From assembly GCF_902459585.1 (NCBI RefSeq), contig NZ_CABPSC010000019.1, forward strand, positions 20,325 through 84,324: DNA of 64,000 bases. Direction: 5' to 3'. Position numbers and translations under genes: made by a program. Below, in pieces: positions 27,378 through 38,493 of the stretch. Numbering within the stretch: position 1 is the stretch's first letter; every line of letters starts with the position of its first letter. The notes under the pieces were generated by a model. That model did not search any database. It was given only the letters and a program-made list of their open reading frames with translations, and was not told where the DNA came from. The stretch is from Pandoraea nosoerga (GTDB lineage Bacteria; Pseudomonadota; Gammaproteobacteria; Burkholderiales; Burkholderiaceae).

Positions 27378-28607
27378 TCAGGAACGGTAATCGGCGTTGA
27401 TGCTCACGTAGTCGTGCGACAGGTCGCACGTCCACAGCGTTGCCGCCGCGTCGCCGCGGCCGAGCACCACGCGTACCGTGATTTCGCTCTGCTTCATCAC
27501 GCGCTGGCCGTCCTCCTCCCGGTAATCCGGGTTGCGGCCACCAGCGCGTGCGACCAGCACGTCGTCCAGATACAGGTCGATCTTGCTCACGTCGAGATCG
27601 TTCACGCCGGCGTAGCCGATCGCGGCCAGAATACGACCCAGGTTCGGATCGGACGCGAAAAACGCCGTCTTCACCAGCGGCGAATGGCCGATCGCATAAG
27701 CAATCTGGCGGCACTCGGCCACGTCCCGGCCGCCCTCGACGGTCACGGTGATGAACTTGGTCGCGCCCTCGCCGTCGCGCACGATCAATTGCGCGAGTTC
27801 CTGCGAGATCGAGAGCAGCGCGTCGCGAAACGCCGCGAAAGCGGGCGTGTCGGTGCTGGCGATCTCGGGCAGATCGGTCTGGCCCGTGGCGGCCACGATG
27901 AACGAGTCGTTGGTCGACGTATCGCCGTCGATCGTGATCGCGTTGAACGAGCGGTCGGCGACGTACTTCACCAGCGCGTCGAGCACCGGTTGCGCGACGC
28001 GCGCGTTGGTGCCGACGAAGCCGAGCATGGTGGCCATGTTCGGCTTGATCATGCCCGCGCCCTTGCTGATGCCGGTGAGCACGATCTGCTTGCCATCGAT
28101 CGTGATCTCGCGCGACGCCGCCTTCGGCAGCGTGTCAGTGGTCATGATCGCCTGCGCGGCTTCGTACCAGTGTGCCGGGGCCAGATTCGCAATGGCTTGC
28201 GGCAGGCCCGCCACGAGGCGATCGACCGGCAGCGGCTCGAGAATCACGCCCGTGGAGAACGGCAGCACCTGATTCGCGCGGACGGACAGCAGCCCGGCCA
28301 GCGCCTCGCAGGTCTGGCGCGTGGCGGCCATACCCGGCTCGCCGGTGCCCGCGTTCGCATTGCCCGTGTTGACGACCAGCGCGCGAATGCCGGCGCGCGC
28401 GGCCAGATGCTCCTTGCACACCGTCACCGGCGCGGCGCAGAAGCGGTTCGTCGTAAACACGCCCGAGACCGTGCTGCCCGGCGCCAGTCGCATGACCAGC
28501 ACGTCCTTGCGATTCGGTTTGCGGATATTGGCTTCGGCCCAGCCCAGTTCGACGCCAGGCACGGCGCGCAGTCGGGAGGCTTCGATCGAGGGGAAATTGA
28601 CGGCCAT
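27378..28607 (-). CDS. argJ: Bifunctional glutamate N-acetyltransferase / ornithine acetyltransferase
   Basis: Transfers acetyl from N-acetylornithine to glutamate in the cyclic arginine pathway. 409 aa from ATG 28607 ([20 protein letters not shown]); an 18-residue upstream extension is not conserved in character. The self-cleavage site is in [11 protein letters not shown], where the Thr becomes the N-terminal nucleophile of the beta chain. NAGTGEPG and the DGDTSTNDS segment are typical. Terminates at [10 protein letters not shown], the standard family end. Confidence 0.95.
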   Translation of the reverse strand: MAVNFPSIEASRLRAVPGVELGWAEANIRKPNRKDVLVMRLAPGSTVSGVFTTNRFCAAPVTVCKEHLAARAGIRALVVNTGNANAGTGEPGMAATRQTCEALAGLLSVRANQVLPFSTGVILEPLPVDRLVAGLPQAIANLAPAHWYEAAQAIMTTDTLPKAASREITIDGKQIVLTGISKGAGMIKPNMATMLGFVGTNARVAQPVLDALVKYVADRSFNAITIDGDTSTNDSFIVAATGQTDLPEIASTDTPAFAAFRDALLSISQELAQLIVRDGEGATKFITVTVEGGRDVAECRQIAYAIGHSPLVKTAFFASDPNLGRILAAIGYAGVNDLDVSKIDLYLDDVLVARAGGRNPDYREEDGQRVMKQSEITVRVVLGRGDAAATLWTCDLSHDYVSINADYRS

Positions 28608-28812
28608 GAGGTTCGCCCGCGAGAGAAAGAGTTTCAGCTCCCGCCCTGGCGATGTCGGCACGACAGTCCGCCCGGGCGGCGGTTGATCGGTGCTGCCGGC
28701 GCGATCCGCAGGTGGCGGGTGCGCTGCCGCAACCTGCCTCCCCCGGAAAAACCGGCGCTACAAACGACGCGGCGCCGATCAGGTGTCGGCGCCGCGTCGA
28801 TCGGTTCACATC

Positions 28813-31608
28813 TTAAGACAGTTTGCCGTGGCAGTGCTTGAATTTCTTGCCACTGCCGCACGGGCACGGGTCGTTGCGGCCCACCTTCGGCAGCATCTCG
28901 CCACCGGCCGTGACTGCCGCGGCCGCCTGCGCGAGCGCCGCGACCACCGGGCGGCCGGCGTCCTCGTCGACTTCACCCTCGCCGCCCACGGTCTCGAGCT
29001 CGTCATGCTTGAACTCGATGTTCACCAGGCCACCGGCGTTGTCGTCGAGCGACTCGGTCGCCTGCTCCAGCTCTTCCTGCGACTGGATGCGCACGTTCAT
29101 GATCACGCGCGTGACTTCGAGCTTGATCGTCTCGAGCAACTGCGCGAACAGTTCGAACGCTTCGCGCTTGTACTCCTGCTTCGGATTCTTCTGCGCATAG
29201 CCGCGCAGGTGAATGCCCTGACGCAGGTGGTCGAGCGCCGCCAGGTGCTCGCGCCAGTTCGAATCCACGCTCTGCAGCATGACCGAGCGCTCGAAGCCCG
29301 AGAACGATTCGCGTCCCACGAGTTCGACCTTGGCGTTGTACGACGCTTCGGCCGCGTCGAGCACTTCCTTGAGGATGTCCTCGTCGTCGATCTCTTCCGA
29401 GCCTTCGATGCGCGACTGCAGCGGCAGGTCGAGTTGCCATTGCTCGCGCAGCGTCGTCTCGAGGCCCGACAGATCCCACTGCTCTTCGACGGTGCCGGCC
29501 GGCACGTAGCCGCGCACAAGGTCCTCGAACACGCTGCGGCGCATGCCGGCAATGGTCTCGGACACGTCCTGCGCTTCGAGCAGTTCGTTGCGCTGTTGAT
29601 AGATGACCTTGCGCTGGTCGTTGGCGACGTCGTCGTACTCGAGCAGTTGCTTGCGCACGTCGAAGTTGCGCGCTTCGACCTTGCGCTGGGCCGATTCGAT
29701 CGAGCGCGTGACGATGCCCGCTTCGATAGCTTCGCCCTCGGGCATCTTCAGACGATCCATGATCGCGCGCACGCGGTCGCCCGCGAAAATGCGCAGCAGC
29801 GGATCTTCCAGCGACAGGTAGAAGCGCGACGAACCCGGGTCGCCCTGGCGGCCCGAGCGGCCGCGCAGCTGGTTGTCGATACGGCGCGATTCGTGGCGCT
29901 CGGTACCAATGATGTGCAGACCGCCGGCGGCCTTCACCTGCTCGTGCAGGCCTTGCCATTCGTCCTGCAGTTGCTTGATGCGCGCCTGCTTCTCGGCGTC
30001 CGACAGATTCGGATCGGCCTCGATGAAGGCCGCCTGCTTCTCGACGTTGCCGCCAAGCACGATGTCGGTCCCGCGGCCGGCCATGTTCGTGGCGATCGTG
30101 ATCACGCCGGGACGGCCCGCCTGCGCCACGATCTCGGCTTCGCGCGCATGCTGCTTGGCGTTGAGCACCTGGTGGGGCAGCTTTTCGCGCGTGAGCAGTT
30201 GCGAGAGATATTCCGAGGTCTCGATCGAGGTCGTGCCCACCAGCACCGGCTGGCCGCGCTCGACGCAATCGCGGATGTCCTTGATGACGGCGTCGTACTT
30301 TTCCTTGGCCGTCTTGTAGATCTGGTCCTGACGATCGATCCGCTTGGGCGGACGGTTCGTCGGGATCACCACCGTCTCGAGACGGTAGATTTCGTTGAAT
30401 TCGAACGCTTCGGTGTCCGCCGTCCCGGTCATGCCGGAGAGCTTGGCGTACATGCGGAAGTAGTTCTGGAACGTGATCGAGGCGAGCGTCTGGTTCTCGT
30501 GCTGGATCGTGACGTGCTCCTTCGCTTCCACGGCCTGATGCAGCCCCTCGGACCAGCGACGGCCGGCCATCAGGCGGCCGGTGAATTCGTCGACGATGAC
30601 GATCTCGTCGTTCTGCACCACGTAGTGCTGGTCCTTGTGGAACAGCGTGTGTGCGCGCAACGCCGCGTACACGTGATGCATGAGCGTGATGTTCTGCGGC
30701 GCGTAGAGGCTGTCGCCCTCGGCGATCATGCCCCACTCGGCGAGCAACTGCTCCGCCTTCTCGTGGCCACGCTCGGTCAGGAACACCTGGCGCGCCTTTT
30801 CGTCGAGCGTGTAATCGCCCGGCACTTCGACGCCGGTGCCGTCCGCCTTCTCTTCGCCGATCTGGCGCTCGAGCAGCGCCGGCAGACGATCCATCTTCAC
30901 GTACAGCTCGGTGTGGTCTTCCGCCTGCCCCGAAATGATCAGCGGGGTGCGCGCCTCGTCGATCAGGATCGAGTCCACTTCGTCGACGATGGCGTAGTTC
31001 AACGTCCGCTGCACGCGCTGCTCGGTCTCGTAGACCATGTTGTCGCGCAGATAGTCGAAGCCGAATTCGTTGTTCGTACCGTAGGTGATGTCGGCGGCGT
31101 AGGCGGCCTGCTTCTGATCGTGCGGCATCTGCGACAGGTTGATACCCACCGTCAGGCCGAGGAAGTTGTACAGACGCGCCATCCACTCGGCGTCGCGCTG
31201 TGCCAGGTAATCGTTGACGGTCACGACGTGAACGCCCTTGCCGGTGAGCGCGTTCAGATACGCGGGCAGCGTTGCGACGAGCGTCTTGCCCTCCCCCGTG
31301 CGCATTTCGGCGATCTTGCCGTAGTGCAGCACCATGCCGCCGATCAGCTGCACGTCGAAGTGGCGCATCTTGAGCACGCGCTTGCCGGCCTCGCGACACA
31401 CCGCGAAGGCCTCGACGAGCAGCGAGTCGACGCTCGCCCCCTGGGCGATGCGTTGCTTGAATTCCTCGGTCTTGCCGCGCAGTTGTTCATCGCTCAGTTG
31501 CGCGATCTGGGGCTCGAGGGCGTTGATCGCCGCGACGGTTTTCTGGTACTGCTTGATGAGCCGCTGGTTGCGGCTGCCAAATACTTTTTTGAGAAGACCG
31601 GGAATCAT
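28813..31608 (-). CDS. secA: Preprotein translocase ATPase SecA
   Basis: Motor of the Sec pathway at the inner membrane. 931 aa from ATG 31608 ([17 protein letters not shown]), the usual length; a 180-residue upstream open extension is not SecA-like. Walker A MRTGEGKT at 102-109, [18 protein letters not shown] in the second ATPase domain, and a C-terminal zinc finger [14 protein letters not shown] that binds SecB. Divergent from dciA, with about 300 bp between starts; that gap (31609-31914) shows only a weak TAGAAT-like box on the minus strand (31795-31790). Confidence 0.98.
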   Translation of the reverse strand: MIPGLLKKVFGSRNQRLIKQYQKTVAAINALEPQIAQLSDEQLRGKTEEFKQRIAQGASVDSLLVEAFAVCREAGKRVLKMRHFDVQLIGGMVLHYGKIAEMRTGEGKTLVATLPAYLNALTGKGVHVVTVNDYLAQRDAEWMARLYNFLGLTVGINLSQMPHDQKQAAYAADITYGTNNEFGFDYLRDNMVYETEQRVQRTLNYAIVDEVDSILIDEARTPLIISGQAEDHTELYVKMDRLPALLERQIGEEKADGTGVEVPGDYTLDEKARQVFLTERGHEKAEQLLAEWGMIAEGDSLYAPQNITLMHHVYAALRAHTLFHKDQHYVVQNDEIVIVDEFTGRLMAGRRWSEGLHQAVEAKEHVTIQHENQTLASITFQNYFRMYAKLSGMTGTADTEAFEFNEIYRLETVVIPTNRPPKRIDRQDQIYKTAKEKYDAVIKDIRDCVERGQPVLVGTTSIETSEYLSQLLTREKLPHQVLNAKQHAREAEIVAQAGRPGVITIATNMAGRGTDIVLGGNVEKQAAFIEADPNLSDAEKQARIKQLQDEWQGLHEQVKAAGGLHIIGTERHESRRIDNQLRGRSGRQGDPGSSRFYLSLEDPLLRIFAGDRVRAIMDRLKMPEGEAIEAGIVTRSIESAQRKVEARNFDVRKQLLEYDDVANDQRKVIYQQRNELLEAQDVSETIAGMRRSVFEDLVRGYVPAGTVEEQWDLSGLETTLREQWQLDLPLQSRIEGSEEIDDEDILKEVLDAAEASYNAKVELVGRESFSGFERSVMLQSVDSNWREHLAALDHLRQGIHLRGYAQKNPKQEYKREAFELFAQLLETIKLEVTRVIMNVRIQSQEELEQATESLDDNAGGLVNIEFKHDELETVGGEGEVDEDAGRPVVAALAQAAAAVTAGGEMLPKVGRNDPCPCGSGKKFKHCHGKLS

Positions 31609-31914
31609 CGGATCACTGGTTAGGGCGGCAAATGTCGTTCGCAGTCGCACGGCCTGCCCGCCCGGCGGCGAGCGAGCCCGGGACTCTTCCCCCGTGAATG
31701 CCGAACCGCCCGAGGCGTCTGTGCGCTGCGGGTCACCGGTGTTTGGCACTCGGGCCTCGCACCGGTTCGATACCTGTACTGAAAAATGGATTCTAGCATG
31801 CTGGCGTGGCACGTCCCGGCACCACGCTACGGCAACGGGCCGGTGTTTTCGGGGGATGTCGGGAGGCGACGCCCGATGGTGGGGTAGAATATGCGGCGCC
31901 CTCTGTCTCATCAT

Positions 31915-32382
31915 ATGAAACGACCCAAAGCACCCCGCGTCGCCCGCCCGATGGCCGACCTCCTGTCCGCTTCCGACGGGGCCGGTTCGCTGCTGGTGGC
32001 CGCCGAGCAACTCGGCCGGCTCGAGCGTGACGTGCATGCGCTCCTGCCCGAGCCCCTCGCCGCCAGCGTGCGGCTCGCCCCGCCGCGCGACGGCACGCTC
32101 GTCTTCCTCGTCTCGAACAACGCACTGGCCGCGCGCCTGCGCCAGCAAACGCCGTCATTGATCGAAGGGCTTGCACAGCGCGGCTGGCTCATCCGCACGA
32201 TCCGCATCCGCGTGAGCATTGCCGAGCCGCAGCCGCAGAAGCCGCCCAAGGAAGCCCGGTTGTCCCGGCAGGGACTCGTGAGCCTGCGAGAATTGCGCGA
32301 CGCCCTTGAGCCTTCGCCACTGCGCGACGCCCTGGCCCGGCTCGTCGCACGGCACTCCTATGGCGGCACGCGCAAGTCCTGA
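31915..32382 (+). CDS. dciA: DciA-family protein (DUF721)
   Basis: Loader of the replicative helicase DnaB in bacteria without DnaC. 155 aa from ATG 31915 ([17 protein letters not shown]). A TAGAAT -10-like box at 31885-31890 overlaps an earlier in-frame ATG (31891), so the later start is preferred. The N-terminal KH-like domain carries [27 protein letters not shown]. Divergent neighbour of secA and convergent with lpxC, a common betaproteobacterial arrangement. Confidence 0.85.
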   Translation: MKRPKAPRVARPMADLLSASDGAGSLLVAAEQLGRLERDVHALLPEPLAASVRLAPPRDGTLVFLVSNNALAARLRQQTPSLIEGLAQRGWLIRTIRIRVSIAEPQPQKPPKEARLSRQGLVSLRELRDALEPSPLRDALARLVARHSYGGTRKS

Positions 32383-32534
32383 GCGCGCATGGTCCGAAGG
32401 GAAGCAAGAAAAAAAGCGCGAAATGTGAGAGCGCGGTAACCCCGCGATGCGGGCGGCGGGACTCACCAGTAGTTGCCGCCGGTCAACACTTCCCATTGCC
32501 GGACTTCCAACGCCAAAACCTGTCGGGCGTCAAA

Positions 32535-32565
32535 TAAAAAAGCGCCGGAAATCCGGCGCTTTCGT
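32535..32565 (-). terminator. Rho-independent terminator after lpxC
   Basis: AAAGCGCCGGA (32539-32549) pairs with TCCGGCGCTTT (32552-32562); the A-run at 32535-32541 gives a U-run on the minus strand. Confidence 0.8.
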
Positions 32566-32606
32566 TTTGTTACATTCGCCCCGCCGCTGGCGGCGCGATG
32601 CGCGAA

Positions 32607-33521
32607 TTACGCGAACTGCGTTTGCGGCTCGAACTGGAAGCCGCGCGGCGCTTCTTCGGCGTGCTCGAAAGTCACGACTTCGTAGGCTTGCTGCGCGAGA
32701 AGCTCGCGCAGTAGCTGGTTGTTCAGCCCGTGGCCCGACTTGTAAGCCGTATAGGATGCCAGCAGCGGATGGCCGATCACGTACAGGTCGCCGATCGCGT
32801 CGAGCATCTTGTGCTTCACGAACTCGTCGTCATAGCGCAGGCCATCGTTGTTCAGGATACGGTATTCGTCGAGCACGATGGCGTTGTCCATGCTGCCGCC
32901 GCGTGCCAGCCCCAGTTCGCGCAGCATCTCGACTTCGTGCGCGAAACCGAACGTGCGCGCGCGGGCGATTTCCTTCGCATACGACGTGTCGGCGAAATCC
33001 ACTTCCAGCGCCTGACCGGTCCGGTCGACGGCGGGATGGCGGAAATCGATGGTGAAGTTGAGCTTGAAGCCCTCGTATGGTTCGAGACGGGCGAACTTGT
33101 CGCCATCGCGAATCTCCACGGGCTTCGTCACCCGAATGAATTTCTTGGCGGCGGCCTGCTCTTCGATGCCTGCCGACTGGATCAGGAAGACGAACGTCGC
33201 CGCGCTGCCGTCCATGATCGGGATTTCTTCGGCCGTGACATCGACATACAGATTGTCGATGCCCAGACCCGCGCATGCCGACATCAGGTGTTCCACCGTG
33301 GACACCCGCGCACCATCCTTTTGCAGCACCGATGCCAGACGCGTGTCGCCGATCGCCATCGCCGACGCCGGAATCTCCACGGGGGGATTCAGATCGGTAC
33401 GGCAAAAGACGATGCCCGTGTCGGGCGGCGCCGGACGCAGCGTCAACTCGACTTTGCGACCGGAGTGCAAGCCGATGCCGACTGTCTTGGCGATGGATTT
33501 GAGAGTGCGCTGCTTGAGCAT
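32607..33521 (-). CDS. lpxC: UDP-3-O-acyl-N-acetylglucosamine deacetylase LpxC
   Basis: Committed step of lipid A synthesis, a cytoplasmic zinc deacetylase. 304 aa. Starts [21 protein letters not shown]. Zinc ligands are in STVEHLMSA (H78) and [14 protein letters not shown] (His and Asp). The C-terminal [15 protein letters not shown] loop with the catalytic His is present. A TATAAT box lies on the minus strand at 33570-33565. It stands at the end of the dcw region but is separated from ftsZ by 554 bp, so it has its own promoter. Confidence 0.97.
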   Translation of the reverse strand: MLKQRTLKSIAKTVGIGLHSGRKVELTLRPAPPDTGIVFCRTDLNPPVEIPASAMAIGDTRLASVLQKDGARVSTVEHLMSACAGLGIDNLYVDVTAEEIPIMDGSAATFVFLIQSAGIEEQAAAKKFIRVTKPVEIRDGDKFARLEPYEGFKLNFTIDFRHPAVDRTGQALEVDFADTSYAKEIARARTFGFAHEVEMLRELGLARGGSMDNAIVLDEYRILNNDGLRYDDEFVKHKMLDAIGDLYVIGHPLLASYTAYKSGHGLNNQLLRELLAQQAYEVVTFEHAEEAPRGFQFEPQTQFA

Positions 33522-33570
33522 GCTATTTGTTAAAAACTATCGGACGCTATGGATCATAGTTCCAATTATA

Positions 33571-34075
33571 ACAGATCGGCGCCTATGTCGCTGTGCCACA
33601 AACACAACGCTTCGTTACCAAACGTTTTGCCTTTCGCCCCATTGTTCTTACCTCGCCCATGCTGCCCACGCCGTGAAAGGAAACGACGCGACACCCTTGG
33701 CGATTCGGTGTCGGGCTCGCACCCGGCGTTCGTCGGGCTCGGGGCACCCCGGCCGCTGCGACGGAGGCATGCCGCAGCGGTCGGGGGAACAGGACCACAA
33801 GACCGGGTCAGGGGTGACGAACGCTTACCCGTAACGTTCGCCATCTGCGAGACGTCGACGCCTGTTGCGACTCTGGCTGTCGCAACCCGCCAGGCACCGG
33901 CGCGCTCACAACCTTGCCGTATCGTCGTTCGGATTCGTACCGCGGCGCGCACGCCCCACGCCCGGTGGCATGGTAGACGGAGCGACGGCGAATCCTCACG
34001 ACGACCCGCGTAGGTCTCGCGATTCCCAAGGTGCGGCGGCGCCAGGCACTGGCACCCGGCCCGCGCGCAACCCTG
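33571..34075. other. Non-coding gap between ftsZ and lpxC
   Basis: About 500 bp with no frame that looks like protein: the open frames are Arg-rich and compositionally driven. Small inverted repeats occur (for example GAACG/CGTTC around 33820-33840) but no clear terminator. Nothing further is supported. Confidence 0.5.
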
Positions 34076-35266
34076 TCAGTCGGCTTGCTTGCGCAGGAAG
34101 GCCGGGATGTCGTAGGTATCGACGCCCTTTTCCTGCAGCGCGGCGACGTGCGAGGCCGCAGTCTCGCGCGTGCTGCGCCATACGGCCGGCGTGTCGAGCG
34201 CGCCGTAGTCCGTACCGGCAGCCTGACCGACGTTCGGCACGTGACCGGTTGCGATCGGCATGTTGTCGGTACCGGTCTTGAGCAGCGTCATCGGCGCCGC
34301 GGCCTTCTTCGCCACCGCACGGCCCAGGCCGGTCGCCACGACCGTCACGCGCAGTGCGTCGCCCATCTTGTCGTCGTAGACGGTACCGAAAATCACGGTC
34401 GCATCTTCGGCGGCGTAGCTCTTGATGGTGTTCATCACTTCACGCGTCTCCGACAGACGCAGCGAACGCGACGCCGTGATGTTGACCAGCACGCCGCGCG
34501 CGCCCGACAGGTCCACGCCTTCGAGCAGGGGGCTTGCCACGGCCTGCTCGGCGGCCAGACGCGCACGGTCGACGCCGGCGACGGTCGCCGTGCCCATCAT
34601 CGCCTTGCCCTGCTCGCCCATCACCGTCTTCACGTCTTCGAAGTCGACGTTCACGAGACCGTCGACGTTGATGATTTCGGCGATGCCGGCCACGGCGTTG
34701 TGCAGCACGTCGTCGGCGCACTGGAAGCACTTGTCCATCTCGGCGTCGTCGCCCATGACTTCGAACAGCTTGTCATTGAGCACCACGATGAGCGAGTCGA
34801 CGTTGTCTTCGAGCTCCTGCGCGCCCGTCTCGGCCACGCGCATGCGCTTGCCCCCTTCGAACTCGAACGGCTTGGACACCACGCCGACGGTCAGAATGCC
34901 CATTTCCTTGGCGATCTGCGCGACGACCGGTGCGGCGCCCGTGCCCGTACCGCCGCCCATACCGGCCGTGATGAACACCATGTGCGCGCCGCGCAGGGCG
35001 TCGGCCACGCGCTCGCGCGCCTCTTCGGCGGCGGCGCGGCCCATTTCCGGCTTGGCGCCCGCACCCAGACCCGTCTTGCCGAGCTGGATGTTCACGCCGG
35101 CCTGCGAGCGGCCCAGCGCCTGAGCGTCGGTGTTCATGGCAATGAATTCCACGCCTTGCACACCACGGTTGATCATGTGCTGGACGGCATTGCCGCCAGC
35201 GCCGCCAACACCCACCACCTTGATGATGGTGCCGTTGGTTTCCGTTTCCAACATTTCAAAGTTCAT
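34076..35266 (-). CDS. ftsZ: Cell division protein FtsZ
   Basis: Tubulin-like GTPase forming the Z ring. 396 aa. The tubulin signature GGGTGTG is at residues 104-110, the T7 synergy loop includes NVDFEDVKTVM, and the C-terminal conserved peptide YDIPAFLRKQAD binds FtsA and ZapD. Last gene of the dcw transcript, 107 bp after ftsA. Confidence 0.99.
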   Translation of the reverse strand: MNFEMLETETNGTIIKVVGVGGAGGNAVQHMINRGVQGVEFIAMNTDAQALGRSQAGVNIQLGKTGLGAGAKPEMGRAAAEEARERVADALRGAHMVFITAGMGGGTGTGAAPVVAQIAKEMGILTVGVVSKPFEFEGGKRMRVAETGAQELEDNVDSLIVVLNDKLFEVMGDDAEMDKCFQCADDVLHNAVAGIAEIINVDGLVNVDFEDVKTVMGEQGKAMMGTATVAGVDRARLAAEQAVASPLLEGVDLSGARGVLVNITASRSLRLSETREVMNTIKSYAAEDATVIFGTVYDDKMGDALRVTVVATGLGRAVAKKAAAPMTLLKTGTDNMPIATGHVPNVGQAAGTDYGALDTPAVWRSTRETAASHVAALQEKGVDTYDIPAFLRKQAD

Positions 35267-35372
35267 AGCGCCTCCAGTGAATTAAAAACAGATCCGGAAT
35301 CGCGGGTCACATGTCGCTCGGGTAAGCCACGCGTGTCGTCAATGCCGAATCCGCACCCCTCAAAAAACAGCT

Positions 35373-36605
35373 TCAGAAATTGCTGAAGAACCAGTCACGC
35401 ATGCGCGTCCAGACCTGGTTCGCCTGTCCCGACTGCACCGCGACCTTGCGGCCGCGCATGCGCTGGGACCGCCCTTCGAGCAGCAGCCCCATCGCCGTGG
35501 CGTAGCGCGGGCTGCGCACCACGTCAGCGAGACCGCCGGCATACTCGGGCACCCCGATACGCACCGGCTTGAGGAAGATGTCCTCGCCCAGTTCGACCAT
35601 GCCCGGCATCATCGCGGCGCCGCCCGTGAGCACGATGCCCGAGGACAGCAGTTCTTCGTATCCCGACTCGCGCACGACCTGCTGCACGAGCGAGAACAGT
35701 TCTTCCACGCGTGGCTCGATCACCGCAGCGAGCGCCTGACGCGAGAGCGTGCGCGGACCGCGCTCGCCCAACCCCGGCACTTCGATCATCTCGTCCGGAT
35801 CGGCCAGCGACTGCTTGGCGATACCGTGCTGAATCTTGATGTCCTCGGCGTCCGGCGTCGGCGTGCGCACGGCCATCGCGATGTCGCTGGTGATCTGGTC
35901 GCCGGCGATCGGAATGACGGCCGTGTGGCGGATCGCGCCCTCGCTGAAAATCGCGATGTCGGTCGTGCCGCCGCCGATGTCGATGAGCACCACGCCCAGT
36001 TCCTTCTCGTCTTCCGTGAGCACCGAGATGCTCGAGGCGAGCGGCTGCAGAATCAGATCGTTGACTTCGAGGCCGCAGCGACGCACGCACTTCACGATGT
36101 TCTGGGCGGCCGACACGGCCCCGGTCACGATGTGGACCTTCACTTCGAGACGGATGCCGCTCATGCCGATCGGCTCGCGCACGTCCTCCTGGCCGTCGAT
36201 GATGAATTCCTGCGTGAGGATGTGCAGCACCTGCTGATCGGTCGGAATGTTGATCGCCTTGGCCGTCTCGATGACGCGCGCCACGTCGGCCTGCGTCACC
36301 TCCTTGTCCTTGATCGCGACCATGCCGCTCGAGTTGAAGCTGCGGATGTGGCTGCCGGCAATGCCGGTAAACACGTTGGTGATCTTGCAGTCCGCCATCA
36401 GCTCGGCCTCTTCGAGCGCACGCTGAATGGACTGCACCGTGGCCTCGATGTTGACGACGACGCCCTTTTTCAGGCCTCGCGATTCGCTCTGGCCGAGGCC
36501 GATCACTTCATAGCGGCCTTCAGGGCGCAGCTCGGCCACCACCGCCACGACTTTCGACGTGCCGATATCGAGGGCGACCAACAGATCCTTGTAATCTTTG
36601 CTCAT
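35373..36605 (-). CDS. ftsA: Cell division protein FtsA
   Basis: Actin-like protein that anchors FtsZ to the membrane. 410 aa from ATG 36605 (MSKDYKDLLVALDIGTSK); an upstream Arg-rich extension lies in ftsQ. Phosphate loops LDIGTSKV and IDIGGGTTDIAIF, adenosine motif GGAAMMPG. The C-terminal amphipathic membrane anchor is MRDWFFSNF. It starts 22 bp after ftsQ. Confidence 0.98.
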   Translation of the reverse strand: MSKDYKDLLVALDIGTSKVVAVVAELRPEGRYEVIGLGQSESRGLKKGVVVNIEATVQSIQRALEEAELMADCKITNVFTGIAGSHIRSFNSSGMVAIKDKEVTQADVARVIETAKAINIPTDQQVLHILTQEFIIDGQEDVREPIGMSGIRLEVKVHIVTGAVSAAQNIVKCVRRCGLEVNDLILQPLASSISVLTEDEKELGVVLIDIGGGTTDIAIFSEGAIRHTAVIPIAGDQITSDIAMAVRTPTPDAEDIKIQHGIAKQSLADPDEMIEVPGLGERGPRTLSRQALAAVIEPRVEELFSLVQQVVRESGYEELLSSGIVLTGGAAMMPGMVELGEDIFLKPVRIGVPEYAGGLADVVRSPRYATAMGLLLEGRSQRMRGRKVAVQSGQANQVWTRMRDWFFSNF

Positions 36606-36627
36606 AGCGTGTGTAAGTCCTGAAGTC

Positions 36628-37461
36628 TCACTGGCTTCGCAGCGCCCGGGCGGCGGGTTTCGTCGCCGGCTTCTGCGAATCCCGCTTTTGCGGCGGTGTC
36701 GCGGCAAGTTTCTTGGCCTGCTCTTCGCTCAAGAACCGCATGCCCGCGGCCCGTACTGCAAAACCGTTCGGATAACGCAGATCGGCGTACTCGATCTGGT
36801 TGCCCCAGCGTGCCGCCACCTGCGGATACGCCTGCACGAAGCGGCGGCTGCGCGTGGACAGGGTCTCGGGCGTACGCTCGCGTCCCAGCGCCAGTTGCAG
36901 CCCGCCGGCGAGTCGCACGCCCCAGGCGTACCGGTTCGACAGCGTCACCGCCTCGGGTTTCGTGTTCAGCGGCGCGAACCACTTCACGAAGTCGTAGTAG
37001 CGCGCCGTGACATCCTTTTCGCTGCCCGGCGGGCCCGCGAACTCCGGCAACTTGCCGTCGTCCTCCGCTTCGGCCAGGTTCGCCGCGAAAAGCTCGCCGT
37101 CCACACTCACCAGACGGCCGTCGTTCCACGTGGCGAGCGGCTTGTACTCCTCGATGGTCACCGCAAGCTGATTGGGCCAGACGCGCCGCACGCTCGCATG
37201 CCGCACCCACGGCACCGCCTCGAACGCCGCCCGCGTGGCGTCCAGATCGATCGTGAAGAAGTTGCCCTTGAGGCGCGAGACCGCATTGGCGCGCAAGGTC
37301 GGCCCGTTGATGTGGGCCACGTCTCCATCGATCTGAATCGCCTTGAGCGTGAAGATCGGCCGCTGGATCAGCCAGTGGCCGCCCGCCGCGAGCGCCGCCA
37401 GCACGACGAGTGCGACGAGCGCACTCGCGATGGCGTTGAGCAGGCGTACGTTGTGCCACAT
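36628..37461 (-). CDS. ftsQ: Cell division protein FtsQ
   Basis: Bitopic divisome protein that links FtsA/Z to FtsL-FtsB. 277 aa. A short cytoplasmic N-terminus, one transmembrane helix (about 10-32), a POTRA domain beginning FTLKAIQIDGDVAHI, then the beta domain with EYKPLATWNDGRLV and a Lys/Ala/Pro-rich tail. Located between ddlB and ftsA. Confidence 0.96.
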   Translation of the reverse strand: MWHNVRLLNAIASALVALVVLAALAAGGHWLIQRPIFTLKAIQIDGDVAHINGPTLRANAVSRLKGNFFTIDLDATRAAFEAVPWVRHASVRRVWPNQLAVTIEEYKPLATWNDGRLVSVDGELFAANLAEAEDDGKLPEFAGPPGSEKDVTARYYDFVKWFAPLNTKPEAVTLSNRYAWGVRLAGGLQLALGRERTPETLSTRSRRFVQAYPQVAARWGNQIEYADLRYPNGFAVRAAGMRFLSEEQAKKLAATPPQKRDSQKPATKPAARALRSQ

Positions 37462-37508
37462 GGCGATTCGCTTTCCGTATCAGGGCGTTGTTCAACGCGT
37501 TCAAGGTT

Positions 37509-38492
37509 TTACTCGGGCTTCCACTGCGCGTTCGGATGCAGGTCGAGCGTCGCGGTGGCCAGAATTTCCAACACCAGGTCTTCGTATGACAGGCCCGCCG
37601 CGCGCGCCGAGATCGGCACCAGCGAGTGGCCGGTCATGCCCGGCGACGTATTGATCTCCAGCAGGAACGGCTTGTTGTCGCGCTTGCGCAGCATCACGTC
37701 GGCGCGCGCCCAGCCGCGGCAGCCCAGCACGAGGTACGCGCGCAACACGAGGCGCTGCACCTCTTCCTGCAACGACACCGACAGCGGCGGCGGGCACTCG
37801 TAGCGGGTGTCGTCCTTGAAATACTTGTTCTGGTAGTCGTAGTTCGCGTCGGGCGCCACGATGCGGATCACCGGCAGCGAGCGCGCCGCGGCCGCGCCCT
37901 TCGTGCCCACGCCGAGCACGGGCACGGTGAGCTCGTCGCCATCGATGAACTCCTCGGCGAGCACGTCGGGGTCGAGCGCGGCGGCCTTCTCGTAGGCGGC
38001 CTTCAACTGGGACGCGTCGGTGACCTTCGTCAGTCCGATGGTCGAGCCCTCGCGCGACGGCTTGACGATCAGCGGCAGACCGAGGTCGCGCGCGACGGCG
38101 TCGAAATCGCTGTCGGCCGACAGCATCGTGAAGCGCGGCGTGGGCAGCCCTTCGTTGATCCACACGCGCTTGGTCATTTCCTTGTCCATCGCCAGCGCGG
38201 ACGCCAGCACGCCGCTGCCGGTGTACGGAATGCCCAGATGCTCGAGCGCGCCCTGCAGCGTGCCGTCTTCACCATAACGGCCGTGCAACGCGATGAACAC
38301 GCGGTCGAACTTCTGCGCGGCGAGCGCCGCCAGGTCGTGCGTGCCGGTGTCAAAAGCGTGGGCGTCCACGCCGCGCGAGCGCAGTGCTTCGAGCACGCCG
38401 TTGCCCGAAATCAGCGAGATCTCACGCTCGGCCGAGCGCCCGCCCATCAGGACGCCAACCTTGCCGAAACGCTTCGGATCGAAAGCACTCAC
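37509..38492 (-). CDS. ddlB: D-alanine--D-alanine ligase
   Basis: Makes the D-Ala-D-Ala dipeptide for MurF. 327 aa from GTG 38492, chosen because a perfect AAGGAG lies 6 nt upstream (38504-38499), inside the end of murC. Residues: [41 protein letters not shown], and [17 protein letters not shown] at the ATP-grasp C-terminus. One base separates the murC stop from the start. Confidence 0.97.
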   Translation of the reverse strand: MSAFDPKRFGKVGVLMGGRSAEREISLISGNGVLEALRSRGVDAHAFDTGTHDLAALAAQKFDRVFIALHGRYGEDGTLQGALEHLGIPYTGSGVLASALAMDKEMTKRVWINEGLPTPRFTMLSADSDFDAVARDLGLPLIVKPSREGSTIGLTKVTDASQLKAAYEKAAALDPDVLAEEFIDGDELTVPVLGVGTKGAAAARSLPVIRIVAPDANYDYQNKYFKDDTRYECPPPLSVSLQEEVQRLVLRAYLVLGCRGWARADVMLRKRDNKPFLLEINTSPGMTGHSLVPISARAAGLSYEDLVLEILATATLDLHPNAQWKPE

Positions 38493-38493
38493 G

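Noticed and set aside
28690-31623. 977-codon open frame antisense to secA
   Set aside because: Caused by high GC and biased third positions; secA on the other strand is complete with all its motifs.
32461-32540. Short minus-strand frame ending LEVRQWEVLTGGNYW between lpxC and dciA
   Set aside because: Lies after the lpxC terminator with no convincing start codon; too short to support.
33566-33952. 128-codon minus-strand frame between ftsZ and lpxC
   Set aside because: Arg/Ser-rich, no start signal, no recognisable domain.
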